Shown: positions 5,572 through 8,047 of the stretch, in pieces
Layout: the number at the start of each line of letters is the position of its first letter
Numbering within the stretch: position 1 is the first letter of the stretch
Origin: Candidatus Hydrogenedentota bacterium
Lineage (GTDB): Bacteria > Hydrogenedentota > Hydrogenedentia > Hydrogenedentiales > CAITNO01
Length of the DNA: 8,047 bases
Assembly: GCA_903922535.1 (NCBI GenBank)
Contig: CAIXUF010001343.1
Span: 1 to 8,047, forward strand
Reading direction: 5' to 3'
Notes under the pieces: generated by a model
Database searches by the model: none
What the model was told of the DNA's origin: nothing
Seen by the model: only the letters and a program-made list of their open reading frames with translations
Made by a program: the position numbers and the translations under genes

Positions 5572-6609
5572 GTGCCTGAGCCATTGTCAAACGCCCATAA
5601 CCGCCGCGATCCCGCGCCGGTATTGCAGCACCTGATTAACTCCCGACTGTTGGTCCACGCGCACCGGATACTGTGTTACGGCTGCGGGCAGGGCGTGGAT
5701 GTGGACTGGCTGCGGCTGCGCCGCTACGACGTGCAGGGTTATGACCCCCATCCGCCGTTCGGATATCCCGATGCGCCTTCCGGGCCGTATGACGTGGTGC
5801 TGCTGAACTACGTGCTGACGCGGCTCAAGACGCCCGAGGCGCGGCGCGCCACGGTGCGCAAGGCCTTTGCCCAGGTGAAGCCCGGCGGACGCTTTGTCGT
5901 CACCAGCCGCACGGCGCTGCGCGAGGCGGGCGTTGAAATGCCCGCGCTGAACGCCTTCTTCCGGGAGCTGCTGGACGGGTGCGAGACGGGGGAAATGGAG
6001 GTGCTGCCTCCGGACTACCAGGACCGGTCCACCGCGGTGGTGGTGCGCAAGGCGGGGATTTACAAGCCCGCCTATCCCTGGAAATGGGTGGACGACCGCG
6101 ACGAGTTTGAGGATCTGTGCGCGCGGCTGCTGCGCGAGCCCGTCGTGGCACTGGACGTGGAGACCACGCTGGAGGAACCGCGCGTGCTGTGCACCATCCA
6201 GTTGGCCGTGCCGGGGCGCACCTGGATCGTCGATGCCCTTGCCTTTGCCGATCTCGCCCCGATCAAGGCCGTGCTGGAGAGTGACCGCGTTGAAAAGATC
6301 ATTCACAACGCGGCCTTTGAGGAGCAGATGTTCGCAAAACACCACATCCGCATTGTCAAGATTCACGACACGCTCATCACGTCGCGCAAGAAGCACAAGA
6401 AGAATGTGGCCGGTGGGCACAAACTGGGCGAGGTCTGCGAGCGGGAACTGGGGCTCTACCTCGACAAGGCGCTGCAGACCTCCGACTGGACCACGCGCCC
6501 GCTCAGCCAGGAACAGCTCGAATACGCCGCAATGGACGCGGAGGTGCTCATCCTGCTGCACCGTGTGCTGTGTCCGCCCAAGGCCCCGGAGACGCTGGAT
6601 CTGTTCTGA
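5572..6609 (+). CDS. Fusion: SAM-methyltransferase-like domain plus RNase D-like 3'-5' exonuclease
   Basis: The 345-residue product has two domains. Residues about 12-165 look like a class I SAM-dependent methyltransferase: RILCYGCGQGVDVDWL carries the glycine-rich SAM loop, followed by GYDPHPP, PYDVVLLNYVLTRL and KPGGRFVVTSR. This pattern resembles the putative methyltransferase associated with DNA phosphorothioation (YGCGRGDDV...GWDPH...), a comparison from memory. Residues about 185-335 are a DEDDy exonuclease of the RNase D type: ALDVETT (Asp195, Glu197), IIHNAAFEEQMF, IHDTLITSR, then HKLGEVCERELGLYLDKALQ, SDWTTRPLS and YAAMD (Tyr318, Asp322). The usual third aspartate is Glu250 (HNAAFE). 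Both domains look intact and in one frame. The start is uncertain: GTG 5572 has GGAAAAG 8 bases upstream, while in-frame GTG codons at 5521 and 5524 would add 16-17 residues without domain similarity. No HRDC domain is seen. Function is unknown; a role in nucleic-acid modification or repair is inference. Confidence 0.85.
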   Translation: MPEPLSNAHNRRDPAPVLQHLINSRLLVHAHRILCYGCGQGVDVDWLRLRRYDVQGYDPHPPFGYPDAPSGPYDVVLLNYVLTRLKTPEARRATVRKAFAQVKPGGRFVVTSRTALREAGVEMPALNAFFRELLDGCETGEMEVLPPDYQDRSTAVVVRKAGIYKPAYPWKWVDDRDEFEDLCARLLREPVVALDVETTLEEPRVLCTIQLAVPGRTWIVDALAFADLAPIKAVLESDRVEKIIHNAAFEEQMFAKHHIRIVKIHDTLITSRKKHKKNVAGGHKLGEVCERELGLYLDKALQTSDWTTRPLSQEQLEYAAMDAEVLILLHRVLCPPKAPETLDLF

Positions 6610-6620
6610 GCGCGCGGGAA

Positions 6621-6727
6621 TTGATGGACGAAATGGACCTTGCAGGAAAGGACTTCCTGTTGGCGGGTCTGGAGTCCATACCGTCCATACCGTCCATTCA
6701 GTCCATATCGTCCATACCGTCCATCAA
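6621..6727. repeat. 9-bp tandem repeat array (GTCCATACC) with two inverted units
   Basis: Six consecutive 9-base units occupy 6674..6727. Their first six bases are always GTCCAT and the last three vary (ACC, ACC, TCA, ATC, ACC, CAA). Just upstream, 6621..6638 (TTGATGGACGAAATGGAC) contains two units in the opposite orientation. The outermost units match exactly as inverted GTCCATCAA, so this segment can pair with 6710..6727 except for two bases. The array lies between the stop of the fusion gene and the shared terminator. It could be a slippage-prone minisatellite, a protein-binding array or part of an mRNA 3' structure; nothing in the window decides. Confidence 0.8.
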
Positions 6728-6734
6728 ATGAAGA

Positions 6735-6768
6735 AACGCCCCCGCAGCCTTGCAGCCGCGGGGGCGTT
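6735..6768. terminator. Probable bidirectional terminator between the fusion gene and rhaA
   Basis: AACGCCCCCGC (6735..6745) pairs perfectly with GCGGGGGCGTT (6758..6768) around a 12-base loop. Reading on the minus strand, for rhaA, the stem is followed by TTTCTTCATTTG. On the plus strand it is followed by the weaker CGGTTTCG. It starts 15 bases beyond the rhaA stop and lies between convergent genes, so it probably serves rhaA chiefly and the fusion gene partly. Confidence 0.75.
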
Positions 6769-6782
6769 CGGTTTCGTCCTGA

Positions 6783-8033
6783 TCACCGCTTGGACAGCAC
6801 ATCCTCCTCGTACTTGAGGATGTCGTTCATCCACCCGCCGCCGACGGGCACGCCCTGTTTCAGGCAGTAGTAGTCCCACACGGCACCCCACGGCAGTCCC
6901 TTCAGCTCCTCAAGCATCGCAAGGCGGGCGGTGTAGTTGCCCTCCTGCTCCAAAGCGCGCAGCGTCGCTGTGGGCTCAAGCAGGGCGATGAGCAGCGCGC
7001 GGATCATGTTGCGCGTGCCGATGACCCAGGCCGCCAGGCGGTTGATGCTGGCGTCGAAGAAGTCGAGGCCGATGTGCACGCGGCTCTCGAAGCCGCCGCG
7101 GATGATTTCCTCGGCGATGGCGCGCAGCTCGTCGCTGAGGATGACCACGTGGTCGCTGTCCCAGCGGACGCCGCGGCTGACGTGCAGCAGGATCTCGTCG
7201 ACAAAGAGCAGCACGGAACTGAGCTTGTCGGAAATGACCTCGGTCGGGTGGAAGTGGCCCGCGTCGAGCGTGAGGAGCAGATTGCGGCTGATGGCGTAGC
7301 CCATGTAGAACTCGTGGGAGCCGATGACGCAGCTTTCGGAGCCGAGGCCGAACAGCTTCGACTCGACCGCGTCAAGATTCTCCTTCGGGTCACTGCGGAC
7401 GGCGTACACGGCATCAAGGGAATCGCGCAGCAGCTCGCGCGAGCGGTAGCGATCCACCGGCGTGTCCTTGAAGCCGTCGGGTATCCACAGGTTGGTCACG
7501 CAGGGCTTGCCCAGTTCACGGCCGATGTGCTCGGCGATTTCGCGGCTGAGGACGCAGTGGTCGATCCAGAACTTGCGGATGCCCGCGTCATAGTGCGAGA
7601 GCGTGAAGCCGTCGTCGGCCTTGGGATGGCCGAAAAGGCTCGGATTGAAGTCGATGCCGAGCCCTTTTGCCTTGGCCCAGTCGATCCAGTTCTTGAAGTG
7701 CTCCGGCTGGAGCGCGTCACGCTCCACCTTGGCGCCGCCGGTCTCGGCATACATGGCGTGCAGGTTGAAGCGGTGTTTGCCGGGGATCAGGCTCAGCGCC
7801 TTGTCCGCGTCGGCGCGGAGCTGCTCGGGGCCGCGCGCCTTGCCGGGATAATTGCCCGTGGCCTGGATGCCGCCGCCCGACGCGGCGGTCAGGTTTTCAA
7901 ACCCGCCCACGTCGTCGCCCTGCCAGCAGTGCAGCGACACGGGGATGCCGGCGAGCCGGGCGATGGCCGCATCGGCGTCCACACCCATCGCGGCATAGGA
8001 CTCTTTCGCGTTGGCGAAGGATTTTTCGATCAA
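6783..8033 (-). CDS. rhaA: L-rhamnose isomerase
   Basis: The 416-residue product matches RhaA along its length. RhaA is the cytoplasmic metal-dependent enzyme that converts L-rhamnose to L-rhamnulose in rhamnose catabolism. Recognisable segments are [17 protein letters not shown] (31-47), [14 protein letters not shown] (54-67), [43 protein letters not shown] and EFYMGYA. Metal ligands are present: His260 in DAGHFHP, and Asp292 and Asp294 in RWDSDHVV, corresponding to His262, Asp294 and Asp296 of the 419-residue E. coli enzyme. [13 protein letters not shown] and the C-terminus are complete. The start is uncertain: TTG 8033 has AAGGA four bases upstream and gives a plausible length, but the frame stays open to the window edge, so an ATG a few codons further out is possible. 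No other rhamnose genes are visible in the window. Confidence 0.96.
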   Translation of the reverse strand: MIEKSFANAKESYAAMGVDADAAIARLAGIPVSLHCWQGDDVGGFENLTAASGGGIQATGNYPGKARGPEQLRADADKALSLIPGKHRFNLHAMYAETGGAKVERDALQPEHFKNWIDWAKAKGLGIDFNPSLFGHPKADDGFTLSHYDAGIRKFWIDHCVLSREIAEHIGRELGKPCVTNLWIPDGFKDTPVDRYRSRELLRDSLDAVYAVRSDPKENLDAVESKLFGLGSESCVIGSHEFYMGYAISRNLLLTLDAGHFHPTEVISDKLSSVLLFVDEILLHVSRGVRWDSDHVVILSDELRAIAEEIIRGGFESRVHIGLDFFDASINRLAAWVIGTRNMIRALLIALLEPTATLRALEQEGNYTARLAMLEELKGLPWGAVWDYYCLKQGVPVGGGWMNDILKYEEDVLSKR

Positions 8034-8047
8034 CGATTCCTTGGGCG

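Noticed and set aside
5587..6561. 324-codon minus-strand open frame
   Set aside because: It is antisense to the methyltransferase-exonuclease fusion, which shows complete family motifs on the plus strand.
6674..6727. CRISPR-like array
   Set aside because: Units are 9 bases and contiguous, with no spacers of distinct sequence; it is a simple tandem repeat.
6107..6817. Frame ending with repeated VHTVH residues
   Set aside because: It is a shifted frame of the fusion gene running into the 9-bp repeat array; the dipeptide pattern only reflects the DNA repeat.

Overview
The window looks like chromosomal DNA of a GC-rich, probably Gram-negative bacterium. The evidence is a heptosyltransferase-like family 9 glycosyltransferase, sigma70-type promoters with clear -35/-10 boxes, and Shine-Dalgarno sites. 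Three intergenic repeat types resemble ones I recall from Hydrogenedentota and PVC-group genomes: a GCCGGCG/CGCCGGC palindrome, a GTCATCCTGAACGG inverted repeat, and a GTCCATACC 9-mer array. That placement is recall and inference only.

Layout. At the left edge the first codons of carA (minus strand, GTG start at 47) diverge from ppnP (221..553, plus). The intergenic space holds a promoter for each gene and an operator-like palindrome between them. A GT9 glycosyltransferase (576..1607, minus) converges on ppnP. Upstream of it on the same strand is tRNA-Ser(GGA) (1723..1813) with a perfect-consensus promoter. A thioredoxin gene (2018..2338, plus) diverges from the tRNA and ends in a strong intrinsic terminator. 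That terminator lies in a repeat region reaching into the 3' end of the next gene.

A minus-strand group follows: an NAD-dependent sugar-nucleotide epimerase/dehydratase (4216..5181), a 46-residue hydrophobic peptide with its own promoter (3981..4121), and a membrane-anchored SGNH hydrolase (2462..3991). The hydrolase starts inside the peptide's last codons. With the GT9 gene, this suggests work on envelope or extracellular glycans, which is inference.

After about 390 noncoding bases with a nested palindrome comes the most unusual gene, 5572..6609 (plus). It joins a SAM-methyltransferase-like domain, resembling the putative methyltransferase linked to DNA phosphorothioation, to a complete RNase D-like DEDDy 3'-5' exonuclease. 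A 9-bp tandem repeat array and a likely bidirectional terminator separate it from a convergent L-rhamnose isomerase gene (rhaA, 6783..8033, minus) at the right edge.

Most of the window is ordinary metabolism. The methyltransferase-exonuclease fusion and the peptide/SGNH pair are the places where undescribed biology is most plausible.
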